A stretch of 64,000 nucleotides of DNA, from positions 8,459,501 to 8,523,500 of the forward strand of contig NC_016935.1 of assembly GCF_000250655.1 (NCBI RefSeq), read 5' to 3'. The translations under genes and the position numbers were made by a program. Positions 1-9,088 of this stretch are shown here, one piece after another; the first letter of the stretch is position 1, and the number at the start of each line of letters is the position of its first letter. Source of the stretch: Paenibacillus mucilaginosus 3016 (GTDB taxonomy: Bacteria; Bacillota; Bacilli; Paenibacillales; NBRC-103111). A model generated the notes under the pieces. It searched no databases and was not told the origin of the DNA. It worked only from the letters and a program-made list of their open reading frames with translations.

Positions 1-22
1 CAGAGATGCGGAGACGTACAAC

Positions 23-2560
23 GTGCAGGCCCAAAGAACGACCGCGGGGACGCAGAACCTGCGCGGCGTTGAGACGGGCACCGAAGCGGAAGGGGTGCGG
101 GACCGTGCCAGGAGCACTCCGACCAGCGGGAAGGAAGATCCGGCGCTGAACAGCGGGCCCGCCGAAGCGGGTGTGGAGGCTCACCGTATGCGGGGGCACG
201 GCGCGAACGGTCAGGTCAACGGCGCTGGCGTCCAGGCGCAGAGCGCTTGGGACCGCGGCACCGGTTCGAAGATGCCTGGCGGGCGTGTCGGCAGCCCAGG
301 CCTAGTTGCCAAGGAGCGAAGCTCGATGGGCGGCAGCGGGATCGTCAAGCCTCACGGCACGGGTGCGCAGGTACACAGCTCGCCCGGCAGTGACGCAGGC
401 GCACAAGCTGACAGCGCAGGAGCCGCAGCAGCCGCAGGCGGGCAGGCCCGCGCGGAGTCCGCCGCAGCACTCGCGCCGGCGGCCGCGAGGACCAAGAGCC
501 GCAAGCGTCTGCTTGTGGTCGCGTCGGTCAGCGCGGCAGCCGCCGCCGTGATCGGCCTCGCGGCGGCCGCCTCGTGGGTGCGCGGGCTCGACATCTCCAA
601 GCTGTCACACCCGCTGCCCGAGCCGGGCTTTATGCTCGACGTGAACGGCGAGCGCGTGGCCCAGCTCTCCTCTTCGAAGCTGGTCCCCGTGCCGCTCACC
701 CAGGTGCCGGAGAATCTGCGCAATGCGGTGATCGCCGTAGAGGACCGGCGCTTCTACGAGCACAAGGGCTTCGACCTCTGGTCGATCTCCCGGGCGCTGC
801 TGCGGGACCTGCAAGCCGGCTCCATGAAGGAGGGCGGCAGCACGATCACCCAGCAGCTGGCGAAGAACCTGTTCCTTGAGTCGGACAAAACGCTGACCCG
901 CAAGATCAAGGAGCTTGGCTACGCGATCAAGATCAATTTTACGTACAGCAAGGATGAGATCCTGGAGCTGTATCTCAACAGCATCTATATGGGCGAAGGC
1001 CGCTACGGCGTGGAAGGTGCGGCGCAGCAGTACTTCGGCAAGAGCGTCAAGGATCTGACGCTGGAGGAGTGCGCTCTGCTCGCAGGGCTGCCGAAGGCGC
1101 CGACCACCTACTCTCCCATGAAGAATCCGGACAAATCGCTCGAGCGCCGCAACCTGGTTCTCTCCCTGATGAAGGAGCAGAGCTTCATCAGCGAGGCCGC
1201 CTACGCGCAGGCGGTGGCGAAGCCGATCAAGCTCTCGCCGCCGAAGGCCGAGGACTCGCTTCAGGGCCGCCATGCCCATTATGTCGATTACGTCATGGAC
1301 GAAGCCCAGCGGCTGTACGGCTTCACCGAAGAGCAGGTGCTGACTATGGGCCTGCGCATTTATACGGGCATGGACCTCAAGGTGCAGCAGGCGATGGAGC
1401 AGGTCTATGCCGATGACTCCCTCTTCCCGGCCAGCCAGGGCGATCAGCCCGTCCAGAGCGGCGCGGTGGTCGTCGACCACAAGACCGGCCTGATCAAGGG
1501 CATCGTCGGCGGCCGGGGCAAGGCCGTGTACCGCGGCTTCAACCGGGCGACGGAGCTGAAGCGGCAGCCCGGCTCCTCGTTCAAGCCGCTGGCCGTGTAC
1601 GGGCCCGCCCTGGAGCGGGGCTATACGCCGGAGTCCGTGCTGTACGACGGCGAGCTGGACATCGGCGGCTACAAGCCGCGCGACTGGGATGGCCGCACCC
1701 GCGGGCAGGTGTCGCTCCAGGAAGCAGTGATGCGCTCCTGGAACATTCCCGCCGTCTGGCTGCTCAATGAGATCGGCATCGACGCCGGGCTCGACTACGT
1801 GAAGCGTGCGGGCATCACCCTGCCGGCCGCAGACCGGACCCTGAGTCTCGCCCTGGGCGGGCTGTCCGAGGGCGTATCCCCTCTCCAGATGGCCCAGGCC
1901 TACGGCTCCATTGCGAACCAAGGGGTCCTGCACCAGGCCCACGCCATCGTCAAAATCACAACGAAGGACGGGCAGAAGCTGGTCGAGGCCGCTCCGCAGC
2001 AGACGACTGTTACGTCGCCGGCCAACGCCTATGTGATGACCACCCTGCTGCAGGGCGTACTCTCCCCATCGGGGACCGGGCAGGCAGCCGCCCTGGAAGG
2101 CCGGCCGACGGCAGGCAAGACCGGCACCACCCAGCTGCCGGCGACCCCCGAGTTCCAGGCCATCGGCACGAACGGATCCAAGGACGCCTGGTTTGCCGGG
2201 TTCACGCCGGAGCTGACGGCGGCCGTCTGGGTCGGCTATGACAAGACCGACAAGACGCATTACCTGACCACCGGCAGCTCCGTGCCGGCGACCCTGTTCC
2301 GCGAGATCATGACCCGCTCGCTTCAGGGCGTTCCCGTCTCCGGCTTCCCGGTGCCCGAAGAGATCCGGCGGGCCCAGGAAGAGGCCAGGAAGAAAGCGGA
2401 AGAGAAGGCCGCCAAGGAACGCGAAGAGCGGGAACGCAGGGAGGACGAGGCCAAGAAGCGGGAGGAGGAACGGGAGAAGGCGCGCGGCAAGGCTGCCGAG
2501 AAGCAGGAAGAACTCCGCCAAAAAATCGAAGACTGGCTCGGCGGCAATCGCGACGAATAG
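23..2560 (+). CDS. Class A penicillin-binding protein (transglycosylase/transpeptidase)
   Basis: A bifunctional peptidoglycan synthase: it polymerises lipid II and cross-links peptide stems on the outer face of the membrane. After about 160 residues of Gly/Ala/Gln-rich, low-complexity cytoplasmic tail comes one membrane segment (about 163-185). The GT51 domain shows EDRRFYEHKGFD (about 239) and GGSTITQQLAKN. The transpeptidase domain shows the SxxK motif in PGSSFKPL (about 517), SWN (about 573) and KTGTT (about 698). The last 65 residues are almost all E, K and R and should form a charged helix. The GTG at 23 is only the first start visible: the frame stays open to base 1, so the gene may begin outside the window, or at an internal ATG such as 188 or 326. 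The enzymatic assignment is secure; the N-terminus is not. Confidence 0.93.
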   Translation: MQAQRTTAGTQNLRGVETGTEAEGVRDRARSTPTSGKEDPALNSGPAEAGVEAHRMRGHGANGQVNGAGVQAQSAWDRGTGSKMPGGRVGSPGLVAKERSSMGGSGIVKPHGTGAQVHSSPGSDAGAQADSAGAAAAAGGQARAESAAALAPAAARTKSRKRLLVVASVSAAAAAVIGLAAAASWVRGLDISKLSHPLPEPGFMLDVNGERVAQLSSSKLVPVPLTQVPENLRNAVIAVEDRRFYEHKGFDLWSISRALLRDLQAGSMKEGGSTITQQLAKNLFLESDKTLTRKIKELGYAIKINFTYSKDEILELYLNSIYMGEGRYGVEGAAQQYFGKSVKDLTLEECALLAGLPKAPTTYSPMKNPDKSLERRNLVLSLMKEQSFISEAAYAQAVAKPIKLSPPKAEDSLQGRHAHYVDYVMDEAQRLYGFTEEQVLTMGLRIYTGMDLKVQQAMEQVYADDSLFPASQGDQPVQSGAVVVDHKTGLIKGIVGGRGKAVYRGFNRATELKRQPGSSFKPLAVYGPALERGYTPESVLYDGELDIGGYKPRDWDGRTRGQVSLQEAVMRSWNIPAVWLLNEIGIDAGLDYVKRAGITLPAADRTLSLALGGLSEGVSPLQMAQAYGSIANQGVLHQAHAIVKITTKDGQKLVEAAPQQTTVTSPANAYVMTTLLQGVLSPSGTGQAAALEGRPTAGKTGTTQLPATPEFQAIGTNGSKDAWFAGFTPELTAAVWVGYDKTDKTHYLTTGSSVPATLFREIMTRSLQGVPVSGFPVPEEIRRAQEEARKKAEEKAAKEREERERREDEAKKREEEREKARGKAAEKQEELRQKIEDWLGGNRDE

Positions 2561-2690
2561 CCGCGTCCGCTTCATAGCTGCAGGAGTGTCTCATGATAGG
2601 CCTCTGATTGCCGCGCCGTGGGATAGGAGGCCGGGAGTACGGGACTCATAGGATTTCAACACTTCCGGCTCCAATCGAGCAGCTAAACCA

Positions 2691-2722
2691 AGAGGGCTTC
2701 CACACGAAGTGGAAGTCCTCTT
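2691..2722. terminator. Hairpin between convergent genes
   Basis: Thirteen-base arms (AGAGGGCTTCCAC and GTGGAAGTCCTCT, one G.T pair) around a 5-base loop, followed by TTTC on the plus strand and a weak T stretch on the minus strand. It lies between the ends of the PBP gene and the converging MFS gene and can serve both. Confidence 0.7.
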
Positions 2723-2738
2723 TCGGTTCCCGTACACC

Positions 2739-4073
2739 CTATCCCGCCTGCGGCGCCGTCTGCTCTTTTCCCATGAAGAGAAATACCGTGGAACCCAGCG
2801 CCGCCAAGGCCACGATGAAGCCGTACAGGAAGAGGCGGTGAATGCCGGTCATGAAGGCCGGCGCCCCGGTCAGCAGACCGCCCATGACCGTTACCCCGAC
2901 GGCCGTACCGATATTGCGGGCGAACACCTGCAGCGACGTGGAGATGCCCTTCTGGTCGGCGGCCACCAGCTGCTGCACCCCGATGACCGATACCGTGGCG
3001 AGCAGGCCGTACGCCAGGCCCTGCAGCACCATGATCACGTTGACGTAGAAGAATCCGCCCTCCTCCGGCAGGAACAGCAGCAGGAGCCCCGAGAGGACGA
3101 GAATCAGGTTGCCGATTACGAGCAGCGGGCGGTAGCCGTAGCGCAGAATCCACCGTCCCGCCGGAACCCCCATGAGCACCCAGCCCACCGACATGCCGAG
3201 CAGGGCGAGGCCGCTGACGAACAGGGAATACCCGTGCTGCTGCAGGTAATACGGGATGTAGCTCGAGGTGCCGAACAAGGCGGCGCAGGTCAGGAAGCCG
3301 TTGAGGTTCATCCAGGCCACCGGGCGGTTCTGGAGGAGCACCACCGGGACGATCGGCGACGGATGCCTCCGCTCGTTCCATACGAACAAGGCCAGGAACA
3401 ACAGCCCCGCTGCGGTATACAGCAGATATCCCTGCGTGACTACGGTGTTCATGAGCAGCAGCCCCACCGCCAGACCGAAGAGCAGCGCGCCGCCCCAGTT
3501 GATCGTGCTTTTCTTCGGTTCGTAGCTTTCCTTATAAGGGATGAGAAGCAGCAGAGAAGCCAGGCAGATCGGGACATTGATATAAAAAATCCAGCGCCAC
3601 GTCAGCTCCTCGATGAACAGGCTGCCGAGCAGAGGCGCCAGTACGGCGGACAGCCCCCACATGCCGGTGAAGAACGCCTGGATGCGCCCCCTGGCCTCCA
3701 CCGAGAACAGATCGCCTGCAATAATCGCCGGAAAAGCAATCATCGCTCCCGCTCCGATGCCCTGTACCCCGCGGTACAGCACCAGCTCAAGCATCGTATC
3801 CGCCGTCCCGCAGAGCAGGGAGCCCAGCAGGAAGACCAGGATGCCGAACGACAGCACCTTCTTGCGGCCGAAGCTGTCCGAGATGCGTCCGCTGAGCGGG
3901 GTGACGATCGTGCACAGGATCATGTAGGACGCGAAGCTCCAGGCGTACAGCTTCTCATCCCCAAGCTCCGCCGCGATCAGAGGCATGGTCGTATTCATAA
4001 TCGTCGTATCCATCGATGAGATCAGAACCGCCATGACGATGCTCGCCATGACGGATAAACGGTTCCACTGCAA
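2739..4073 (-). CDS. MFS drug/solute exporter (DHA2-like)
   Basis: A proton-coupled exporter of the major facilitator superfamily, about 444 residues with 12-14 hydrophobic segments. Segment 1 carries the SMDTTIMNTTMP signature typical of DHA2 pumps, the loop after segment 2 has GRISDSFGRKK (motif A), and segment 4 has LYRGVQGIGAGAMI (drug/H+ antiporter motif C region). The open frame extends 53 codons further upstream, but a GGAGGGG ribosome site sits six bases before the TTG at 4073, and the upstream extension does not look like protein, so TTG is the likely start. It ends tail-to-tail with the PBP gene. Substrate unknown; no regulator adjoins it. Confidence 0.88.
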   Translation of the reverse strand: MQWNRLSVMASIVMAVLISSMDTTIMNTTMPLIAAELGDEKLYAWSFASYMILCTIVTPLSGRISDSFGRKKVLSFGILVFLLGSLLCGTADTMLELVLYRGVQGIGAGAMIAFPAIIAGDLFSVEARGRIQAFFTGMWGLSAVLAPLLGSLFIEELTWRWIFYINVPICLASLLLLIPYKESYEPKKSTINWGGALLFGLAVGLLLMNTVVTQGYLLYTAAGLLFLALFVWNERRHPSPIVPVVLLQNRPVAWMNLNGFLTCAALFGTSSYIPYYLQQHGYSLFVSGLALLGMSVGWVLMGVPAGRWILRYGYRPLLVIGNLILVLSGLLLLFLPEEGGFFYVNVIMVLQGLAYGLLATVSVIGVQQLVAADQKGISTSLQVFARNIGTAVGVTVMGGLLTGAPAFMTGIHRLFLYGFIVALAALGSTVFLFMGKEQTAPQAG

Positions 4074-4315
4074 TGAGGTCCCCTCCCTCTTCTTGATCTG
4101 CGGGATCCCGCATCCGGACCCGCACCAGATAACACGATGAATATACCACACCATGTTACCTTTATCCATGGCCTGTGTATATTTTTTCCAACCCCACAGC
4201 CCTTGCACGATTTGCCGGCTGGAATGCTTCACCAGACACCGGGGGACAATAATCCGCAGGAGCAGCCTATATGCTGCTCAGCTTGATTCCATGCCGAATC
4301 CGGAGGAACGCACCG

Positions 4316-4480
4316 ATGAAAATCGAAACGAATGCGTATCAAATCGCACCGCTGACCGAACAGACCCAAGTGGTGGACATCATCCAGGAGGCCGAATCGA
4401 AGCTCGCCCGGATGACCGGCAGCGAGATCACCCTGATCGCTTATTCCAAGAAAGGGGAGGAGCCGGATGGCGAGGCATAA
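4316..4480 (+). CDS. Small conserved-looking protein, 54 aa
   Basis: A 54-residue acidic protein starting at the ATG behind a good GGAGGA site eight bases upstream. It has no signal peptide or membrane segment and reads as an amphipathic helix followed by a short strand (ITLIAYSK). Its 3' end overlaps the next small gene by 14 bases, so the two are probably translationally coupled. I do not recognise the family; similar tiny proteins with an I-x-L-x-A-Y end are, from memory, frequent in spore formers. Confidence 0.6.
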   Translation: MKIETNAYQIAPLTEQTQVVDIIQEAESKLARMTGSEITLIAYSKKGEEPDGEA

Positions 4481-4631
4481 CGGCAGCTCCCGCGAACAGG
4501 ATGAGCCTACCATCGCTCCGGGGATGAATACCCACGACCCGCTCGAGGAGAAAGCCTCGGAGAGCGAGGTCTCCCAGGGGGAGTCCACCCAGGTGACGCG
4601 TCTTTACCTGGACCGGACGCCTCAAGATTGA
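4467..4631 (+). CDS. Small acidic protein, 54 aa, overlapping its neighbour
   Basis: Begins with ATG inside the end of the preceding small gene, behind GGGGAGGAG. It is rich in Glu, Ser, Gln and Thr, with no hydrophobic segment, and is probably largely disordered. A strong terminator follows 50 bases downstream, which supports a real bicistronic transcript (4316-4720). Function unknown. Confidence 0.5.
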   Translation: MARHNGSSREQDEPTIAPGMNTHDPLEEKASESEVSQGESTQVTRLYLDRTPQD

Positions 4632-4683
4632 TCTTGGCCCCCTCCTGTGACTCCGGTCCCGGGGATTGGGCTGAACAAAGGAA

Positions 4684-4714
4684 AGAGCCCGCGTGAGATT
4701 CGACGCGGGCTCTT
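4684..4714 (+). terminator. Rho-independent terminator of the small-gene pair
   Basis: AGAGCCCGCGT pairs with ACGCGGGCTCT over an 8-base loop, followed by TCTTCGTTGT. The A-rich left flank gives little on the other strand, so it mainly serves the plus-strand pair upstream. Confidence 0.8.
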
Positions 4715-4843
4715 CTTCGTTGTGCCTTACACTGTTCGGCACACCTGCCGCCCAAGGCCGTTTGGGTCTGTCGTAAGCGGCGGCCCTTCCTGCGTTACGC
4801 AGCGGTTGGACCGGCCTGCAGCCGCCAACGCCAACCCGCCGCT

Positions 4844-6385
4844 CTAGTGGGAAGCCGCTGCGGCTCCATGCCCTTCGGCAGCCGGATCGAGCTGCTCCCG
4901 GCTCATCAGGAAGGCCGTGACCAAGGCCAGCACAGCCGGGATGAGCGCCAAGGCGAACGTCAGCGCAATGGAGGACGAGAGGGCCTGCGCAATCTGCCCC
5001 AGCACGGACGCCGGGAGTCCGGAGCGTGCCGCGGGATCGAGCAGCGCATGCGGATCACTGAAGTTCAGACCCGCAGGCATGCCCGCCCCTCCTCCCCCGC
5101 CGGCGGAGAATGCATCGGATAACCGGCCCGTCAGCGAATGGCTCTGGATGATCCCGAAGACCGTAATCCCGAGCGTCATGCCCAGCGACCGGAGAAAATT
5201 GAGCGTGGAGCTCGCCGCCCCCCGCTGCTTCGCCGAGAACGGGTGGATCGCCGCATTGCCGAGGACCGAGAAGGAAGCACCGATCCCGAGGCCCACCAGA
5301 ATCATATACAGCGTCACCATGAGGCGGGAGGTCTCCGGCGTTAAGGTCGTCAGCAGCGCCAGGCCTCCAACCAGGATCACCAGGGTCGGCAGCAGGATGG
5401 AGCGGTACGGCAGCTTATTCATCAGGAAACCGCCGCCGGTCGCCGTGACTACGGAAGCGAGCATCATCGGCAGCAGCACGAGCCCCGAGTTCGTCGCGCT
5501 GCCCCCGAGCACGCCTTGAATGAAGATCGGAATATACACCGAGGCCGTAATGAACGCCGCTCCGCTCAGCATGCCGATCAGGTTGCTTGTCGCATAGAGA
5601 CGGCTGCGGAACATGCTGAAGGAGATGATCGGCTCCTCGGCACGCGACTCCGCGAAGAGGAACGCGGCCGTCAGGACGGCGAATCCGGCGAACATGCCGA
5701 GAATCTGCGGGGATCCCCAGGCATACTGCTTGCCGCCCAGCTCCAGAGCGAACATCAGACAGACGATCGCTCCGACCAGCGTGACCGCACCCGCCCAATC
5801 GATGCGCTGCTTGGAGTGCTCGTGCGACTCCTTATAGAAGAACGCGATCAGGAAAAAGGAGAGCAGCCCGAGCGGCAGGTTGATGTAGAATATCCAGTGC
5901 CAGCTGATGTAATCCGTAATGTAGGCTCCGAGCAGCGGCCCGAAGATGCTCGACATGCCGAAGACGGCACCGAACAGCCCGCCCAGCTTGCCGCGGCTCT
6001 CCGGCGGCACCGCATCCAGCATGATCGTGAAGGCGATCGGAATGAGCGCGCCGCCCCCTATCCCCTGAATCGCCCGGTAGATGCTCAGCTCCACGATCGT
6101 ATCCGCGATCCCGCACAGCATGGAACCCGCCATGAACACGATCGCCCCGAACACGAAGAACCGCTTGCGGCCGTACATATCGGACAGCTTGCCGAAGATC
6201 GGCATGCCGGCCATCTCCGCCACCATATACGCGGAGGTTACCCACACGAATTTGTCGAGGCCGCCCAGCTCGCCGACGATCGTCCCCATCGCGGTGGCCA
6301 CGATCGTATTGTCCATCGAGGCCATGAGGATCGCGAGCAGGAGTCCGGCGACGACGACACCCGTTTTGTTTTGCCCAGTACCCAT
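4844..6385 (-). CDS. DHA2-family (EmrB/QacA-like) MFS multidrug exporter
   Basis: A 513-residue, 14-segment drug:H+ antiporter. Segment 1 has ASMDNTIVATAMGTI, the loop after segment 2 has GKLSDMYGRKRFF (motif A), and segment 5 has the GPLLGAYITD antiporter motif. A GTG seven codons upstream (6406) is possible, but the ATG at 6385 has AAGGAAG at good spacing and fits the usual N-terminus. It stands alone. A TATAAT box and a TGACA-N6-TGTCA dyad lie just upstream, so a repressor encoded elsewhere probably controls it. It is the second of three DHA2-like pumps in this window. Confidence 0.9.
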   Translation of the reverse strand: MGTGQNKTGVVVAGLLLAILMASMDNTIVATAMGTIVGELGGLDKFVWVTSAYMVAEMAGMPIFGKLSDMYGRKRFFVFGAIVFMAGSMLCGIADTIVELSIYRAIQGIGGGALIPIAFTIMLDAVPPESRGKLGGLFGAVFGMSSIFGPLLGAYITDYISWHWIFYINLPLGLLSFFLIAFFYKESHEHSKQRIDWAGAVTLVGAIVCLMFALELGGKQYAWGSPQILGMFAGFAVLTAAFLFAESRAEEPIISFSMFRSRLYATSNLIGMLSGAAFITASVYIPIFIQGVLGGSATNSGLVLLPMMLASVVTATGGGFLMNKLPYRSILLPTLVILVGGLALLTTLTPETSRLMVTLYMILVGLGIGASFSVLGNAAIHPFSAKQRGAASSTLNFLRSLGMTLGITVFGIIQSHSLTGRLSDAFSAGGGGGAGMPAGLNFSDPHALLDPAARSGLPASVLGQIAQALSSSIALTFALALIPAVLALVTAFLMSREQLDPAAEGHGAAAASH

Positions 6386-6431
6386 TGCATTCAACTTCCT
6401 TTCCACTTCCGATTCTCAATTCACACGTCCG

Positions 6432-6464
6432 ATTATAACCCATATCAGTGACAACAGAATGTCA
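6432..6464 (-). promoter_or_regulatory. Promoter -10 and operator-like dyad of the MFS gene
   Basis: On the minus strand, TATAAT (6437-6432) lies 12 bases downstream of a TGACA-TTCTGT-TGTCA inverted repeat (6464-6449). The dyad covers the spacer/-35 zone, as expected for a TetR- or MarR-type repressor. No convincing -35 hexamer is visible, so the assignment is tentative. Confidence 0.4.
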
Positions 6465-6534
6465 GTATTCCTGTAAGCTGTTGAAACTCATTGTGGTCAC
6501 TGCGCAGTCGGAATAAACCCCGCTTCTTCACGGA

Positions 6535-6641
6535 TGCACGCAAGATGAACGGCTTCGCCGTCCTTTACGGACGGTGCGCGTTTATAAGAAATACAAGATG
6601 ACAGAATCGAGCACGGCGGGATCTATATTCTTATATTTATA
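6535..6641. repeat. Interspersed repeat, long copy
   Basis: Contains ACGGC-TTC-GCCGT, a small hairpin, and later AGAATCGAGC followed by an AT-rich end. A shorter copy occurs at 17781..17847. The two share about 25 bases around the hairpin and about 40 bases at the 3' side, the other copy lacking about 43 internal bases. Non-coding. Together with 6407-6534, where I see only the upstream promoter zone, it fills the gap before the next gene. Confidence 0.6.
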
Positions 6642-6671
6642 AAAAAACAGGCCGCCTCCAAGGCGACCTGT
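6641..6671 (-). terminator. Terminator of the exported protein gene
   Basis: On the minus strand ACAGGTCGCCT pairs with AGGCGGCCTGT (one G.T pair) around TGG, then a run of seven T. Confidence 0.88.
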
Positions 6672-6701
6672 CTCTCAACTCGCTCTATTCCATCTGCAGC
6701 T

Positions 6702-7673
6702 TTACTGGGTATACCCGTTGCGCGTGTACGTGCGGCTGAAGGTGCCGAGATTCCCGAAGTACACCGACACCAGCTTGGCCGGGTCGGTGGCGAGCAGTCC
6801 CCGCTGCAGGGCGTCCCCGTCGTTGCTGTCATCCCAGCCCCATGCGGCATTCGCCGCGTTGTCCCTGCCGTCATCCCCGCGGAACGTGCCCCAGGAGGCG
6901 AAGGTCTGCGTATCGCTGCGGTGCGCCCACAGCCCGTTCGCCGCAAAAGTATCCACGAGCTGGTACTTCACATCCCGGTCATTGCCTCCGGACGGAACCT
7001 CCGCCGTATCCTTGCTCGGGTAATAGACGACCACATCCGTGCCGGCATAGTCGCTGCCGTCCCAAGCCTTGATTCCATGGCCTTTGGCCTCCTGGAACGT
7101 CGTTGGCCGGGAAAAGCCGCCGTAGCTCGCGAGGCGCGTCGTTCCGTCAATGGTCTCCTGGGCTCCTGTCAGGGGGCTGCCGGATGGGGTGTACGAATAA
7201 AAATCGTTATGGAAAACCGTCACCATGCCTTCGAATTTGCCGTACGCGCTGCCGTCTTTACGGACGATCATCATCGCGCCTTCCATGTCGTTCTCATGGG
7301 TATCCAGTCCAAAGTCCGGATAGTCCACCCAGTCCCGCGGATGATAGAAGCTGTACACGATGTACCAATGCGACGAGGTCTCGGTAACGGAGAAATAAGC
7401 TTTGGCCTGCAGGCGGCTCAGACTGTCATCCTGGTTGTCCCAATTGTTGAGTGTATTCCAATCGCCGTCATAATTGACAGCCGTGATGTAATCCGCGTCA
7501 TAGTCCGTGCTGTCCGTGTCCTGGTAATGGACCGGAGCCCAGCGGTAGGCCAGGTCGAGGTCGCTGGCCGCCGCATGAACGGGAGCTGCCGGAGCGGTCA
7601 AGGCGCCGAGGCCCAGCGTCAGGGCAAGCGCCGCCGCGGTCAGCACGCGCCAAGGCTTGATTTGGTTTTTCAC
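6702..7673 (-). CDS. Exported protein resembling VPS62/NPP1-like secreted proteins
   Basis: A 323-residue protein with a textbook Sec signal peptide (KxxWR start, hydrophobic core, cleavage near APVHA-A at about 35). The mature part starts with LAYRWAPVHYQDTDS, has many aromatic and Asp residues, and carries a THENDMEG motif at about 128, reminiscent of the GHRHDWE heptapeptide of NPP1-like proteins and of the related VPS62-type fold. Neither family assignment is certain. There are no cysteines in the mature part that I can see. It stands alone, with its own terminator, and is transcribed away from the SH3-protein gene. Likely extracellular or wall-associated; function unknown. Confidence 0.75.
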   Translation of the reverse strand: MKNQIKPWRVLTAAALALTLGLGALTAPAAPVHAAASDLDLAYRWAPVHYQDTDSTDYDADYITAVNYDGDWNTLNNWDNQDDSLSRLQAKAYFSVTETSSHWYIVYSFYHPRDWVDYPDFGLDTHENDMEGAMMIVRKDGSAYGKFEGMVTVFHNDFYSYTPSGSPLTGAQETIDGTTRLASYGGFSRPTTFQEAKGHGIKAWDGSDYAGTDVVVYYPSKDTAEVPSGGNDRDVKYQLVDTFAANGLWAHRSDTQTFASWGTFRGDDGRDNAANAAWGWDDSNDGDALQRGLLATDPAKLVSVYFGNLGTFSRTYTRNGYTQ

Positions 7674-7882
7674 ATCAATTCACTCCTTCGTTATGGTTGG
7701 TACGCCGTCTATGTTAGAATATTCCTCTCTTCTAAGACAACGGCTTAGATGATAAGATTTGGTAAAGAATGTGCCTGCGTTCTCCCCTGTAACTCCGCAA
7801 CCCTTTTGGCAGTCTGTAAGATACATACAAAGGAATGGCTGACCGGCGATCATACATACCCAAACAGAGAGGATCGTGCATC

Positions 7883-9088
7883 ATGAAACACAAACCATGG
7901 CTCTCCTTGGCGGCAGGCTGCCTTCTGCTGCTTATGGGAGGCCGCGCCGCCCTGGCCGCCTACGAGGCAGAGCCTCAGATCCTGCCCCCGAACGGGCTGC
8001 GTATTCCCGCCGCGGTAGAGCTCCTGAAGCCGACGCCGTTCTATGACGCGGCCGACCTGACATCGAAGCCGCTCGGCACACTGTCACCGCAGCAGGTGGA
8101 TATCGTCGGGGCCGAGGCCACCTGGTCCAGCGGGCGGAGCTGGTACAAGATCCACACGTGGCTAGGGGACAAGTGGATCTCGCCCGAGCCGTGGACCGTG
8201 CAGATCGCACCGCCGAAGACCATCCTGCTCACGGGAGACACGCCGCTCTATCCGAAGCGCACGGCCTCTGCCGTTCCCACTGCCTCGCTCTCTGCCCAGG
8301 AAGTCGAAGTGGTCGGGGCCGAGAAGCAGTGGCACTATATGGACTCGCATCCCTATGAGGAGACCTGGCTGCAGATCCGCACTTCCTGGCTCGGCGACCA
8401 GTGGATCAAGGTACCCTTGGCAGACATCGGGACCGTCCAGCCTGTGGACCGGAAGTGGTATTACCCCGGTGTGCAGGCGTTCATCAGGCCGAAGCCACAC
8501 CGATTCCCGGATATTATCGAGAACCGGACGCTGCATGTCACCGGGGAATTCACAACGATCTTCGATATGGCCTTCCGTATAGATAACGGAAAAGGGCAAG
8601 AGGAATGGGTGCTGCAGAAAGGCTACGGGTTACAGGAGACTGCGGAGAGAATGGTCCTGAGGCGCTCAGTCCTTCTGCTTGAAAGACTCGGGGGAATGGG
8701 CGGGGTCCGGCTGGAGCCGCAGGCTGTCCAGGTATTCGAGAAAATCGATACCAACGGGCCTGAGAGACCCGAGTACACAGGAAGCACGGGAGTCTGGTAT
8801 CATGTGCGATCCGATCAGGGAGAAGGCTGGATCAACGAGAAATACGGAGACCCGGAGAATATCCAGTCTGCCCGTGGAAAACTCAAGATCGGCGCCGGCG
8901 GGACGGCGCTGTACCGTTATCCCAATCCGGATCTGCTGCTGAACGTGGACCGGCTCGGAGCCCAGACCTTCTCCCCCGCCGGTTACTGGGATGACGGGGA
9001 AGGCCGGCGCTGGTATCAGGCGGATACCTACGCCGGCACAGCGTGGATCCTGTTCCGGCCGGAGGTCGATGTGTTCCAGCCCGAGTAA
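7883..9088 (+). CDS. Exported protein with tandem SH3-like (GW/SH3b) modules
   Basis: About 401 residues. The frame is open from 7835, but the ATG at 7883 follows AGAGAGGAT and begins a proper signal peptide ending near AALAA. The mature part consists of about five related 60-75-residue modules, each with a 'P-x-Y/F ... V-x-V-x-G-x-E ... W-x-x-I-x-T ... WI' pattern (for example YKIHTWLGDKWI, LQIRTSWLGDQWI, WYHVRSDQGEGWI, WYQADTYAGTAWI). This is the usual look of SH3b/GW domains that bind cell-wall polymers. No catalytic domain is attached, so it may be a wall-binding or scaffold protein. Divergent from the preceding exported protein. Confidence 0.78.
   Translation: MKHKPWLSLAAGCLLLLMGGRAALAAYEAEPQILPPNGLRIPAAVELLKPTPFYDAADLTSKPLGTLSPQQVDIVGAEATWSSGRSWYKIHTWLGDKWISPEPWTVQIAPPKTILLTGDTPLYPKRTASAVPTASLSAQEVEVVGAEKQWHYMDSHPYEETWLQIRTSWLGDQWIKVPLADIGTVQPVDRKWYYPGVQAFIRPKPHRFPDIIENRTLHVTGEFTTIFDMAFRIDNGKGQEEWVLQKGYGLQETAERMVLRRSVLLLERLGGMGGVRLEPQAVQVFEKIDTNGPERPEYTGSTGVWYHVRSDQGEGWINEKYGDPENIQSARGKLKIGAGGTALYRYPNPDLLLNVDRLGAQTFSPAGYWDDGEGRRWYQADTYAGTAWILFRPEVDVFQPE

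Noticed and set aside
605-2575. A 656-codon minus-strand open frame
   Set aside because: Antisense shadow of the penicillin-binding protein.
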